Shown here: one piece after another, positions 17,469-26,248 of the stretch
Layout: every line of letters begins with the position of its first letter
How positions within the stretch are numbered: the stretch's first letter is position 1
Origin: Bacteroidaceae bacterium
GTDB taxonomy: Bacteria > Bacteroidota > Bacteroidia > Bacteroidales > Bacteroidaceae
Direction: 5' to 3'
Assembly: GCA_024682395.1 (NCBI GenBank)
Contig: JAIKZH010000005.1
Coordinates: 1 to 64,000 of the forward strand
Length of the DNA stretch: 64,000 nt
Translations under genes and position numbers: made by a program
The notes under the pieces: generated by a model
The model's input: the letters and a program-made list of their open reading frames with translations, nothing else
The model's database searches: none
What the model was told of the DNA's origin: nothing

Positions 17469-20312
17469 TCAGTTTTTATCACTCGACGAACTTTTCTCTA
17501 AGCGGAAATATATGAAACTGATAAGGAACAGAAGTATTCCTGCTATCAAGAAACTTATCGGACGATAGAACGCATTGTCAAATGTAAGGTCGAAGAAAAG
17601 CAGTTTTAATACGCAAATCATTGACAGTGCTAAGCCGTATAGACGTAAGCTCTTGTGTAGATAACGGAATCCGATGACCACAAATATTGTTGACAATAAT
17701 ATGCCTACGATTGAAATGCCGTAGCTCACTACAGAGAAACGCAACAAAACCAACAATAGCAATATTGTATATTTAAATCCGCTATAAATACTTATAAAAG
17801 AACTATTCTTAAAGTGCAGATACAGTTTTTTCACGTTTATCAAAGAAAGCATCAAGCACAACAGACAAATAAGTACTGTTACAATGGTTTTAGTTCCTTC
17901 CAAAGCATGACCGATAAATAAAGTCCGATGACAGAAAATCAATGCAAACACTCCTGGTAGAAGCAGGGCCTCCACAAACAAAATAAGGACTTTCTGAGTT
18001 TTTGGTTCAAATTCTCCTGTAAGAAGATTTCGTTTGAAATTTGGTATAAAATTAAGAATGATGCTATATGTTGCGAGAAACGCCCATGTCTCGAATCCTA
18101 ATATAAAATGTTTCTGCCATAACAAGATGGACAACACACCTATCAATATAGATACAAAACATTTATCTTTAATTGTATAACGACGGATTGTCATCCATAT
18201 CATAGCACACAATATCAAAATGTAGCAAGCCAAAAGAGGATATATTGATGGGGCTTTATCACTTAGAACGATTGTTATTGGCATAACTACATAACCAATG
18301 ATTCTTAGGAATGATTTCTTATGCCAATATCCTACACCCCAAGTAAGCATAACTGATATTATCATGAATACTGAAGGTACTATTATTTGAGGCAATGACA
18401 ATATCGTGTGGAAATCTCTAATACTAATAATTACTTGCTCAAATATAAATTGAGTTGTTACATAGTATACCAATATTATCGATAAAGAATATAATAAAAC
18501 ATTAAGATCTATTTTACTTGGACGACCTAGCAATATATATCGAATACGTTTATTAAGCAGAGCCATTATGACTGCGCCTGCGATGATATATGTAATGGCA
18601 GAATCTGTCCAACCATGCATGTGGAGTAAAAATACGGCAGCTGCAATGCAAAGCAGAAGAAATATTTTATCACATTTTCTATAACGTTTACGCAACCAAT
18701 AAGTGAAGGCTGCCAACACCAAAATAAATACCCACACAGAAATACTGAATTCGGATGATGGATCAATATTGAAAATCATGTATTTCGGCGGTGCTATTGC
18801 AGAGAAGAGCAGATAAATATATCCTATATTACGGAATGTAGTACTCTGAAGAATACATCCTAATGTCAACAAAACGATTGACGGAAGCAGATAATGTCCC
18901 AAACAATCATTATAGAAGGAATTATAATTCAGTATTGGAAGAATAATCGCTGTAGGAATAAAAAATACCCAGAAATAATATCGCGAAAAACGATTTTCTG
19001 AATTATAGAATATCTTGTATAAATATACACTTAATGCGATTGTAGTACATGCAAATATTATATTATGTACATGATCGTTGAAATTAAAATTGAATAGGTC
19101 TACAAGCCAAAAACGTGTTCGATATAGTCCACTTGCACTCAATGAAATGAACGACAATATTATAGGGAGCTCAAATGAGTTTTTAACTGTTGCGGTTTTA
19201 CGATAATACCATGTCTGACCTATCAATACAAGTGCTGTGGCTGTGAATAAGATTCCAAGCGACACGCTCTCTTTGGAATATGCGTTTGCCATAGCAATCA
19301 TCACCAATGGGAACTGAATGAAGAACCATAACACTTTCTTGTATTCACGTGAGAAATTGGCGGCAAAGAGTCCTGAGATACTTATCAAATAAACTACTAT
19401 TCCTAATGGAGAGTCGTGCCATCTCATTATTGTCAAAGCCACAGAGACAAGTATTCCTACATAACATATATACGTAAAAAGTGAGGACTTGAACTTTGCC
19501 AACATGATGACTGCAACTATCCATGTTGAAAGGCATATCATCAACCCTACTTCTGGTAATACTTCAAGTGCGAAATGTGATACAAGTATTGACACATAGC
19601 ATGATGCCACTCCACAACCGGCTACCGCTGAATACAATTTTTGGAATTTACCATCTTTCTTCATCTTTAACAGACCGAAGACAGAAACACCTAAACTGAA
19701 CACTGCTAAAATGCCTGCTTTTATCTCGTCAGTAAGATGTGGACGTATCAAACTACCAAAAAGTATAATCGCAAAAAGCACTAATGCAGAACCGGCAATC
19801 GGGAACAGTTTCTTACCTATACGCGATTCCAATGAGGCCTTTTGTGGTTTTGAGGCGGTTTCGGTATATTTGGTTTCTGTATTCTCAACAAAAATTGACT
19901 TTATTTCTTCTGAAGCATCTGTGTTTGCCTCTGCATTGACTGATGATGCCGACAAGTCTTCTTTTGAATCAGACTGTATTTCGTGTACAGCCTCTTGTTC
20001 CAACAACTTATCTTCAACATTGTCTGATACAGATAATTGTTCGGCATTATCTGAAACCGAATTGTCTATCACCCTATCTGCCACCTCCAAGTCTATCGAC
20101 TGTGACTGTTCTTGTCTTTCAGCTATTGGGTCAACAGATGTTTCTGACTTAAGTTCCTCTTGAGCAACTGAATCTTCGTTTTGAGCCACAAGTAAATCAC
20201 TTTCAGTTTCCTCCTCCACAACTGCGTGTGACTGAAGAAGTGCTACCTGTGCTTCAAGCTGAGAAATTCGCTTTTCAAGTACTTCTAAGAGTTGTTTGTC
20301 TTCTAAATTCAT
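17469..20312 (-). CDS. DUF2339 multi-pass inner-membrane protein
   Basis: A 947-aa protein with three parts. Residues 1-35 form a coiled coil (LEVLEKRISQLEAQVALLQ). Residues 36-155 are an acidic Ser/Glu/Asp-rich linker without predicted fold. From about residue 160 to the end there is a near-continuous run of hydrophobic helices, more than twenty membrane spans, ending in a short charged tail. This is the DUF2339 architecture, known in many bacteria but of unclear function. It is transcribed in the same direction as the WG-repeat lipoprotein 61 bases upstream, possibly as a pair. The N-terminal part should be cytoplasmic and may mediate oligomerisation. Confidence 0.85.
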   Translation of the reverse strand: MNLEDKQLLEVLEKRISQLEAQVALLQSHAVVEEETESDLLVAQNEDSVAQEELKSETSVDPIAERQEQSQSIDLEVADRVIDNSVSDNAEQLSVSDNVEDKLLEQEAVHEIQSDSKEDLSASSVNAEANTDASEEIKSIFVENTETKYTETASKPQKASLESRIGKKLFPIAGSALVLFAIILFGSLIRPHLTDEIKAGILAVFSLGVSVFGLLKMKKDGKFQKLYSAVAGCGVASCYVSILVSHFALEVLPEVGLMICLSTWIVAVIMLAKFKSSLFTYICYVGILVSVALTIMRWHDSPLGIVVYLISISGLFAANFSREYKKVLWFFIQFPLVMIAMANAYSKESVSLGILFTATALVLIGQTWYYRKTATVKNSFELPIILSFISLSASGLYRTRFWLVDLFNFNFNDHVHNIIFACTTIALSVYLYKIFYNSENRFSRYYFWVFFIPTAIILPILNYNSFYNDCLGHYLLPSIVLLTLGCILQSTTFRNIGYIYLLFSAIAPPKYMIFNIDPSSEFSISVWVFILVLAAFTYWLRKRYRKCDKIFLLLCIAAAVFLLHMHGWTDSAITYIIAGAVIMALLNKRIRYILLGRPSKIDLNVLLYSLSIILVYYVTTQFIFEQVIISIRDFHTILSLPQIIVPSVFMIISVMLTWGVGYWHKKSFLRIIGYVVMPITIVLSDKAPSIYPLLACYILILCAMIWMTIRRYTIKDKCFVSILIGVLSILLWQKHFILGFETWAFLATYSIILNFIPNFKRNLLTGEFEPKTQKVLILFVEALLLPGVFALIFCHRTLFIGHALEGTKTIVTVLICLLCLMLSLINVKKLYLHFKNSSFISIYSGFKYTILLLLVLLRFSVVSYGISIVGILLSTIFVVIGFRYLHKSLRLYGLALSMICVLKLLFFDLTFDNAFYRPISFLIAGILLFLISFIYFRLEKSSSSDKN

Positions 20313-20373
20313 CTTTAAACTATATCTTTATTTAATATTACAATACGTTTATTGGATTTCAGTCACTCTTCGG

Positions 20374-21474
20374 TTATTTTGAAGAGTCATCGACATAATC
20401 AATTCTTTGTCCAGACTTGTCAATGAAAAACCAATCATCACTTTTCCATTCTGGCATTTCCGGATTTGTAGTATCCCAATGTCCACTCATCGTAACCTTT
20501 GCACGTCCATATTTGAACGGATTACCATAAGCATACTGTGGTTTAATAATTATATTTCCTAATGTATCTGCGTAACCAATTTTTTTGTCATCACCTTCAA
20601 CAATACGAAACATACCTTCTCCTATGAAGTCTGGAGAGAAATCAACCAATCCATACACTTGAAACAGTTCTTCTCCTTTATTGTTTGTTGCACAAAAACC
20701 TTTGTTATGACAGAATACCAATCCCATACGCCCTATTTCATTCCAACCAACGTATGTATATTCTCGTGAGAATGGAACTATCGTATCTCCCTCTGCGTTA
20801 AGATAACACACTGGATCAAGGAAATTAAGCGAGTCTTTATTATGAACAAAAATCTTCGGTCCATGATCTGAACGTGCCAATTCGGGGTCTACATTAAAGA
20901 ATAAAGGAGCTGGATTCCACAACAAATCATTTTCATTTGTTGTTTGTATAACAATCCTACTAAGAGAATGATCATTAAATTCAAATCGGTATTTCTTATC
21001 GAGCCAATCATAGATGATCATGTGATGTATTTCATTAGTAATTTCAGACAGACCTATACGCTTCATCATTTCTGCGACATCCATTCCTACATGAATACCT
21101 TTCTGTATCTTTATTCGAGGATCTGTGAGATCTGCATATACTAAAAATGAACCAACTGGACGTTCTGCTGTTAGAATTATTGACTGTCCTATGTTATAAA
21201 GATGTGCCTGATAGGTTTCGTCCCATTTTGTATATATAGAGTCTTTGCAATCCAGAAATGGATAAATCATCGACATCGAGTCCTTATCTGAAAAGTAAGG
21301 AGGATTTGTTAGAAGAAACGAATCACAACTACGTGGGGCACGACATGTTTCCAATGTGTCACCATGAATATAATAACCATTGCCATCATATTCTCCGACC
21401 AAAATGTCGTGTATCCGACCTATATTACACGAAAAAAACAAAAGAGGAATAATTACCAGTAATATCTTTTTCAT
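20374..21474 (-). CDS. WG-repeat-like lipoprotein
   Basis: A 366-aa protein with a lipoprotein signal (MKKILLVIIPLLFFSC, Cys16). The C-terminal part has WG-like repeats such as KIGYADTLGNIIIKPQYAYGNPF and GRAKVTM, then WFFIDKSGQRIDY. The middle (about 95-185) has a segment GIHVGMDVAEMMKRIGL followed by YDWLDKKYRFEFNDHSLSRI, resembling small BLIP/SmpA-like domains. It is probably anchored in the outer membrane or periplasm; its ligand is unknown. A minus-strand promoter-like box TAAATTTG (plus bases 21513-21520) lies about 40 bases upstream of the start. Confidence 0.75.
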   Translation of the reverse strand: MKKILLVIIPLLFFSCNIGRIHDILVGEYDGNGYYIHGDTLETCRAPRSCDSFLLTNPPYFSDKDSMSMIYPFLDCKDSIYTKWDETYQAHLYNIGQSIILTAERPVGSFLVYADLTDPRIKIQKGIHVGMDVAEMMKRIGLSEITNEIHHMIIYDWLDKKYRFEFNDHSLSRIVIQTTNENDLLWNPAPLFFNVDPELARSDHGPKIFVHNKDSLNFLDPVCYLNAEGDTIVPFSREYTYVGWNEIGRMGLVFCHNKGFCATNNKGEELFQVYGLVDFSPDFIGEGMFRIVEGDDKKIGYADTLGNIIIKPQYAYGNPFKYGRAKVTMSGHWDTTNPEMPEWKSDDWFFIDKSGQRIDYVDDSSK

Positions 21475-21701
21475 CTGACCGAATTTATATTAATAATTGT
21501 TGTTACTTAATACAAATTTAATAAAACTTATAGTTATTGATGTCATAAAAAGATAAAAAAAGCACAGAATAGGCACTATTTTAAATCATTTTAACTAATA
21601 AATCTCATTTTTCAAGTAATTAATATTGGCAAACAACCATATTGTTATATAGATATCTGCCGAATATATACCCAACTTTAGATTTATCGCGAAAAAATGA
21701 C

Positions 21702-21709
21702 TACCTTTG
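21702..21709 (+). promoter_or_regulatory. Bacteroidetes-type -7 box before the cyclophilin gene
   Basis: TACCTTTG matches the TAnnTTTG consensus 65 bases upstream of the cyclophilin start. The gene-free stretch 21475-21701 shows nothing else clear apart from the divergent promoter of the lipoprotein gene. Confidence 0.6.
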
Positions 21710-21773
21710 CACAATTATATGTAAAATCTCAACATATATTATTGAACAAATCTAAGAAATACAAATAAATATA

Positions 21774-22502
21774 ATGAAAGTAAAAATCCAAACTATGTTG
21801 GGCGACATCGTGGTTCGCCTATATGATGAAACTCCACTTCATCGTGATAATTTCATAAAGTTGGCAAAAGAAGGTTATTATGACGGCACATTGTTCCATA
21901 GAGTAATAAAAGATTTTATGATTCAAGGGGGCGACCCCGATTCAAAAGGTGCACCTGCAGGAAAAATGTTGGGTGTAGGCGGACCGGATTACACAATCGA
22001 GGCCGAGATAAAAGACGGATTGTTCCATAAGCGTGGTGCATTGGCTGCTGCACGACAAGGCGACGAGGTTAATCCTGAACGTAGAAGTAGCGGATCACAG
22101 TTCTACATCGTTTGGGGACAGGTTTACAACGAAGGACAACTTCGTCAGTTCTCAAAACAACTTAGGATGCAACGCGCACAAGAGATTTTCAACAATCTTG
22201 CTGCTGAACATCGTGCTGAAATTATACAGATGCGTAAAGACAGAGATCGTGCAGGACTGCAAGAATTACAAGACAAACTGGCTGCTGAGGCTGAAAGCAA
22301 AGCGGGTAAAACTGGTTTGACAGATGAACAACTTAAAATATACTCTACAATCGGAGGTACACCACATCTTGATGGTCAATACACTGTATTCGGTGAGGTT
22401 GAAGAAGGACTCGACATCGTAGAGATGATACAAAACACAGCGACAGGACGAGGAGACCGCCCAGTTGATGACATCGAGATGAAAGTAACTGTCATCGAAT
22501 AG
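21774..22502 (+). CDS. Cyclophilin-type peptidyl-prolyl cis-trans isomerase
   Basis: A 242-aa protein with the cyclophilin core: FHRVIKDFMIQGGDP (about 41-55), SSGSQFYIVWG (about 105-116) and LDGQYTVFGEV (about 201-211). It catalyses proline isomerisation during protein folding. It lacks a signal peptide, so a cytoplasmic location is likely. About 70 charged, helical residues (roughly 118-190, including MQRAQEIFNNLAAEHRAE) are inserted between the central and C-terminal core blocks, a coiled-coil-like insert. It stands alone between its own promoter and a bidirectional terminator. Confidence 0.95.
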   Translation: MKVKIQTMLGDIVVRLYDETPLHRDNFIKLAKEGYYDGTLFHRVIKDFMIQGGDPDSKGAPAGKMLGVGGPDYTIEAEIKDGLFHKRGALAAARQGDEVNPERRSSGSQFYIVWGQVYNEGQLRQFSKQLRMQRAQEIFNNLAAEHRAEIIQMRKDRDRAGLQELQDKLAAEAESKAGKTGLTDEQLKIYSTIGGTPHLDGQYTVFGEVEEGLDIVEMIQNTATGRGDRPVDDIEMKVTVIE

Positions 22503-22543
22503 AAACAGAAGAATTAACGTCATTACAACGTGACAAAAATATC

Positions 22544-22585
22544 AGAGGGTGTATCAAAGTCGTTATGACTGAAGATACACCCTCT
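22544..22585 (+). terminator. Bidirectional terminator between convergent genes
   Basis: A perfect 12-bp stem (AGAGGGTGTATC / GATACACCCTCT) with an 18-base loop lies between the cyclophilin gene (plus) and the GH30 gene (minus). Only a short T run follows on the plus side, but position and symmetry support a terminator serving both directions. Confidence 0.75.
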
Positions 22586-22602
22586 TAATATATGAATATA
22601 TG

Positions 22603-24117
22603 TTATTTATCTACATAAATCTTTCTTGACGAGCCGTCTTCCCATCGCTCAACGCATAAGCCGTGAGGAATAGTCATCGGACGTCCCTGCAAGTCATAAT
22701 ACTTGGCAGTTGTCAAATTGTTCTTAGTATCCTTTACTTCTTCGACTGCAGCAGCCTCTCGATCTATCATAAAGATAAACGTGTTCAAACTGCGTTCTGG
22801 AATAGTGATTGTCACTTCATTCACAGGTTCGTCAATAGAAAGATCAGAATACTTACAATATGAAGTATTTGATGTAGAAAGCATATGAGTTCCGCTTGCG
22901 ACCTTTACAGGTAACTTTATTTTCAAATCGTATGGAGTACTTGTCGTATCGATTGCCATTACGATAATTGAGTCACCTTTAATATAAGCCGATGTCTCAA
23001 AAGCAGAGTTTGTACCAGTTGTAACTGAACATCCTGTACCTAAACGTGTAGAACCAGTAACATGCTTAGAGAAGTGAGACATAACATATGCACGAGGCAA
23101 CAACGTATTCTTTGTATTACCCGGATTATACTTTGATTCGCCTGTGCCGACAAATCCCCAATGTGCACGCATATACCAATAAATATAACCAGTACATCCA
23201 GACAACATACATTCATTAAGTTCCTCTGCAAAAAGTAACTGCTCGTGCCAGTTTGGCAGACGATTGATATTATCAGTAACAGAGTGTTCTGTCATCCAAA
23301 CCTCTTTACCGTATTTGGCTGCTAACACTGCTGCACTTCTCATATTTCCCAATGGTGGATGTCCATAGAGGTGACCCGCTATGATATCAATCTGATCGCG
23401 TGCTGTCTCATCTTTCAACAACATATTTGAATACTCTGGAGAGAAACCGAGAGGTTCGGCACTAATCAGACGTACACCACTGTATTTTTCTCTGTCAAGC
23501 ATGTGGGCATAGTTCTTTACAAGATTGAGTTGCTGTTCAGGAGTATAAAGACAACCTGAATAATTTACCCACCAGTCTGGCTCGTTCTGGATAGACACTG
23601 CATCCACAGCAACGCCTTGTTCCTTCATATATCTCAAGAACAGATTCAACCAAGGGAAGAACTTATCATAACAATCCTCACGCAATGTTGCACGGATGTT
23701 ACCCTGATCGTCGGCATTTCCACCCTGCGCACTACCATTTGTCTTATAATCTCCCGGTGGTGACCATGGAGTACCAAAGACAAGAGCACCACGTTTCTTA
23801 GCTTCCTTTGCACAAGGCAAAGAACCATTCCAGTCATATGGAGTATCCCAACCTACATCTGAAGCGGTAATATTTCCCTTAAAATTTGGAGAAATCTCCA
23901 TACGCATAATATTCAGTCCAATCTTCGAAGTAGGACCATAAAGCAATTGTACAGGTTTTGTGTCATTTGCATAAGGACACATAGCGCCATCGCATGCAGC
24001 TGCACCAAATCCCGTAATTGTCTGATAGCGGTTGTTAGTCACTGTTACAGTGATCGTTTTGGCATTAATGGCCGTAGCAACAACCAAGACAGCAATAAAA
24101 GTAAAAAGTTGTTTCAT
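22603..24117 (-). CDS. Secreted GH30-family glucuronoxylanase-like hydrolase
   Basis: A 504-aa enzyme. A signal peptide (MKQLFTFIAVLVVATAINA) precedes a GH30 (beta/alpha)8 barrel starting YQTITGFGAAACDGAM. The acid/base is Glu179 in SIQNEPDWW and the nucleophile Glu277 in VWMTEHSV. A beta-sandwich follows and the C-terminus carries YDLQGRPM, common at the end of Bacteroidales secreted proteins. The motif set resembles GH30_8 enzymes, which cut glucuronoarabinoxylan, so plant hemicellulose is the likely substrate. The exact subfamily was not tested. No SusCD pair is adjacent, so it is not part of a visible polysaccharide utilisation locus. Confidence 0.9.
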   Translation of the reverse strand: MKQLFTFIAVLVVATAINAKTITVTVTNNRYQTITGFGAAACDGAMCPYANDTKPVQLLYGPTSKIGLNIMRMEISPNFKGNITASDVGWDTPYDWNGSLPCAKEAKKRGALVFGTPWSPPGDYKTNGSAQGGNADDQGNIRATLREDCYDKFFPWLNLFLRYMKEQGVAVDAVSIQNEPDWWVNYSGCLYTPEQQLNLVKNYAHMLDREKYSGVRLISAEPLGFSPEYSNMLLKDETARDQIDIIAGHLYGHPPLGNMRSAAVLAAKYGKEVWMTEHSVTDNINRLPNWHEQLLFAEELNECMLSGCTGYIYWYMRAHWGFVGTGESKYNPGNTKNTLLPRAYVMSHFSKHVTGSTRLGTGCSVTTGTNSAFETSAYIKGDSIIVMAIDTTSTPYDLKIKLPVKVASGTHMLSTSNTSYCKYSDLSIDEPVNEVTITIPERSLNTFIFMIDREAAAVEEVKDTKNNLTTAKYYDLQGRPMTIPHGLCVERWEDGSSRKIYVDK

Positions 24118-24146
24118 TAGTAATAAAAGATATTAAATATTGAAAG

Positions 24147-24176
24147 CGAAGGTACAAAATTTTTCCCATATGACAA
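24147..24176 (-). promoter_or_regulatory. Promoter of the GH30 gene
   Basis: On the minus strand TACCTTCG (plus 24147-24154; one mismatch from TAnnTTTG) is preceded by TTTG (plus 24173-24176) at about 18-base spacing, 30 bases upstream of the GH30 start codon. Confidence 0.55.
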
Positions 24177-24321
24177 ATTTTAGAAAAGATAACTTTCGTC
24201 TAATTACCGAATTTGCTTGAAAAACACCTCTACACATCTAACAAAGAGCTGATTAAAAGAAGAAATAAAGATGATGAAAGTCGAATTATTATGTATTTTC
24301 TTTTATTTATCCGTTTTTTAT

Positions 24322-24329
24322 TATATTTG
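24322..24329 (+). promoter_or_regulatory. -7 box before the DUF4421 gene
   Basis: TATATTTG matches the Bacteroidetes -7 consensus. Transcription would start near 24337, only about 16 bases before the first in-frame ATG (24353) and 150 bases before the preferred start (24488). Confidence 0.5.
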
Positions 24330-24487
24330 CCTACGAAATATATGTCATACGTATGAAATGGAATAAAAACATATTGTTCACTTTGAACCATGTCATAGAA
24401 GAACAGAGCAAACAGAGCCATGACTCATGCCGCCCTATTATCAAGCAAATACAAGCCTCTGGTCATAGACAAGGCGGACAAACCATT

Positions 24488-25540
24488 ATGCACCGACAAT
24501 CACATTACAGCTCTTCAAACGCAATAAAAATTCTATGCACTATCATATGTTTTGTTTTCTGCTGCCACATCCATGCGCAGGAATCATACGATGACAATAA
24601 AAACACCCTAATAGACAAGCGTAAGATAATAAAAGAACAAATAGACAGTGTCTTACAGGCAAAATACGACCGAGTTTCATATGACACAAATTACATCAGT
24701 CGTCCGCAAACTCATCTCACATTAAAAGTAAGAGCAAATGTCTCAGGTAACAGCATTCATCAACGTGGCACCATCGAGGGCGATAAAACCAAGGCAGACC
24801 TAAAGACCGACCATAAAGCTACATTGAGTGTGAGTGCAAGTTATTTGGGTATTACAGCAGGATTGGCAATTAATCCGTCGAGCCTGAGCGGACGTAACAA
24901 AGACTACGAATTAAACATTAACGCATACAACAACCGCTACAGCATCGACGCAAGCTATCAGATGTCAAAAACACTTGCAGGAGACATGTATCGTGGTGGC
25001 ACAACCCACCATATCGAGAGAGGATACATCGACATGAAAACACTTAATATTACAGGTTGCTATATTTTCAACCACCGTCGATTCTCCTATCCTGCAGCGT
25101 TCACACAATCGTATATCCAAAAAAGATCCGCAGGTTCATGGCTTGCAGGAATCTCATATCAAGGAGGTAGAATAGAAACCACAGACCAAGCAGCAGAAAA
25201 TTTTCCGGAATCCCGAATCTATATAGGTCACTTTGGCATAGGAGGCGGATATGGATACAATTTAGTTGTAAAAAATAAATGGTTATTTCATCTCTCAACT
25301 ATGCCTACGCTTGTCTTAATCAACCGAAATAACATAACAATCAATGGTGAGCGACGTGATATGCACACCAAATTCCCCGACATGATCTTCAACGAACATA
25401 TAGCCATCATCCGTAATTTCTCAGCAAAATACTTCGCTGGCGCAACTCTCGTCGTAAGCAACACCCTCTTCAACGACGACGAAATAGATATTAACCAAAA
25501 CAAATGGCTATCACGCCTATTCTTCGGAATAAGACTATAA
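24488..25540 (+). CDS. DUF4421-type outer-membrane beta-barrel-like protein
   Basis: I prefer the ATG at 24488 (350 aa), because it is followed directly by a good signal peptide ending in CCHIHAQ. The frame is open back to an ATG at 24353, but those 45 extra residues would precede the signal and look non-coding. The mature part has YDTNYISRPQTHLTLKVRAN and then alternating short strands, aromatic residues and GGGYGYN, ending WLSRLFFGIRL with a terminal hydrophobic residue as in outer-membrane barrels. This matches DUF4421, a Bacteroidetes family without known function. It is divergent from GH30 and monocistronic. Confidence 0.75.
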   Translation: MHRQSHYSSSNAIKILCTIICFVFCCHIHAQESYDDNKNTLIDKRKIIKEQIDSVLQAKYDRVSYDTNYISRPQTHLTLKVRANVSGNSIHQRGTIEGDKTKADLKTDHKATLSVSASYLGITAGLAINPSSLSGRNKDYELNINAYNNRYSIDASYQMSKTLAGDMYRGGTTHHIERGYIDMKTLNITGCYIFNHRRFSYPAAFTQSYIQKRSAGSWLAGISYQGGRIETTDQAAENFPESRIYIGHFGIGGGYGYNLVVKNKWLFHLSTMPTLVLINRNNITINGERRDMHTKFPDMIFNEHIAIIRNFSAKYFAGATLVVSNTLFNDDEIDINQNKWLSRLFFGIRL

Positions 25541-25683
25541 AACTAACTGAGAATCAAGAAATGTTATAGTATTTCACGACTATTTCTTGCTATAAAACAA
25601 TATGCCAATACTTCTTCTTGTTTATCAGACAAGTATTGGTTAGTATTAGAGTAAGTGACTAACTTGGACGTTTAAATGTATTT
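25541..25683 (+). terminator. Inverted repeats after DUF4421
   Basis: This gene-free stretch holds two inverted repeats: CAAGAAAT (25555-25562) with ATTTCTTG (25582-25589), and CCAATACTT (25605-25613) with AAGTATTGG (25631-25639). Either could terminate the DUF4421 transcript. Neither is followed by a strong T tract. Confidence 0.4.
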
Positions 25684-25753
25684 GATCTTTTTTGATCTTT
25701 TTTGTTAAGATTTGATCAAATGCCATTTTCATGTCTATTTTATATTATCTTTG
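25684..25753 (+). promoter_or_regulatory. dpnD promoter region with three GATC sites
   Basis: The -7 box TATCTTTG (25746-25753) ends 8 bases before the dpnD-like ATG, so the leader is very short. Upstream, GATC occurs at 25684, 25694 and 25714, three sites in 34 bases, inside T-rich repeats (TTTGATCTTT twice, then TTTGATCAAA). GATC is the sequence expected to be methylated and cut by the enzymes of this island, so methylation-sensitive control is possible. Confidence 0.5.
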
Positions 25754-25761
25754 TAAAACTT

Positions 25762-25929
25762 ATGACGAAGTACAAAGTTGACATAACGGAAACATTGAAT
25801 CGCACGATTGAAACGGAGGCAGAAAGTAAGGAAATAGCCGTTGAAAAAGTGAGACAGATGTACCGTAATTGCGATATAATTCTAGGTGCTTCTGATTATG
25901 TAGAAACTATATTCAGCGTAAAAAAGTGA
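25762..25929 (+). CDS. dpnD: DpnD/PcfM-like small protein
   Basis: The ATG at 25762 gives 55 aa: MTKYKVDITETLNRTIETEA, then SKEIAVEKVRQMYRN and IILGASDYVETIF. This fits the DpnD/PcfM-like family (K-KV-ITETL-R-VE-EA--EEA---V---Y---EI-L---D). An upstream ATG at 25702 would add 20 hydrophobic residues and lies ahead of the promoter box, so it is unlikely. DpnD was named from the pneumococcal Dpn restriction loci and its role is unclear. It heads the DpnII-type island here but is separated from the methylase gene by 319 bases and a second promoter. Confidence 0.75.
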   Translation: MTKYKVDITETLNRTIETEAESKEIAVEKVRQMYRNCDIILGASDYVETIFSVKK

Positions 25930-25944
25930 AAAAAGAAGTAAGTG

Positions 25945-25977
25945 TTTGAAGTTTTATGAGATAATTCATTAACTTTG
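25945..25977 (+). promoter_or_regulatory. Promoter of the restriction-modification operon
   Basis: TTTG (25945-25948), a 21-base spacer, then TAACTTTG (25970-25977) is a near-ideal Bacteroidetes promoter. Transcription would start near 25984 and carry a leader of about 265 bases before the methylase gene. Confidence 0.65.
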
Positions 25978-26056
25978 CACATGCTTATTGCTCACTATGA
26001 GCGCTGGCAAACTTTTTTGTGGAATTAGATAGCAGTATCTAAGTTCTAGGAGACTT

Positions 26057-26190
26057 TTAACGAAAACAGTCCACCAAACTATCAGTAGTTACAGAGAGTC
26101 TCTGGGGATGAGGATACGCCTATATTGTATAGGCGTACCCCTTCCTTTCACCTCTCTGTACGGGCTTCTGTGGTGGACGGCCTTCGTTAA
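26057..26190 (+). ncRNA. Long nested inverted repeat in the methylase leader
   Basis: Four helices nest concentrically: TTAACGAA (26057-26064) with TTCGTTAA (26183-26190); GTCCACCA (26069-26076) with TGGTGGAC (26171-26178); TACAGAGAG (26090-26098) with CTCTCTGTA (26152-26160); TACGCCTATA (26115-26124) with TATAGGCGTA (26128-26137). All 35 pairs are perfect and the outer helix can extend by ACTT/AAGT with a 2-base bulge. This could be a structured 5' leader, a small mobile palindrome, or an attC-like site. I know of no named RNA family that fits. Confidence 0.6.
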
Positions 26191-26248
26191 GTGGTGAATT
26201 GGAAGTGGGTACGCTTTCTTTTGTTCGCAGCCAAGAAACAAAAGAGCA

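Noticed and set aside
24353-24487. Longer N-terminus for the DUF4421 gene
   Set aside because: The 45 added residues would precede a clean signal peptide and look non-coding; start at 24488 preferred.
25702-25761. Longer N-terminus for the DpnD-like protein
   Set aside because: The added segment lies upstream of and across the -7 promoter box and does not fit the family's N-terminus.
26057-26190. Integron attC site as firm call
   Set aside because: The left end reads TTTTAAC rather than RYYYAAC, no second copy or integrase is visible; kept only as an alternative.
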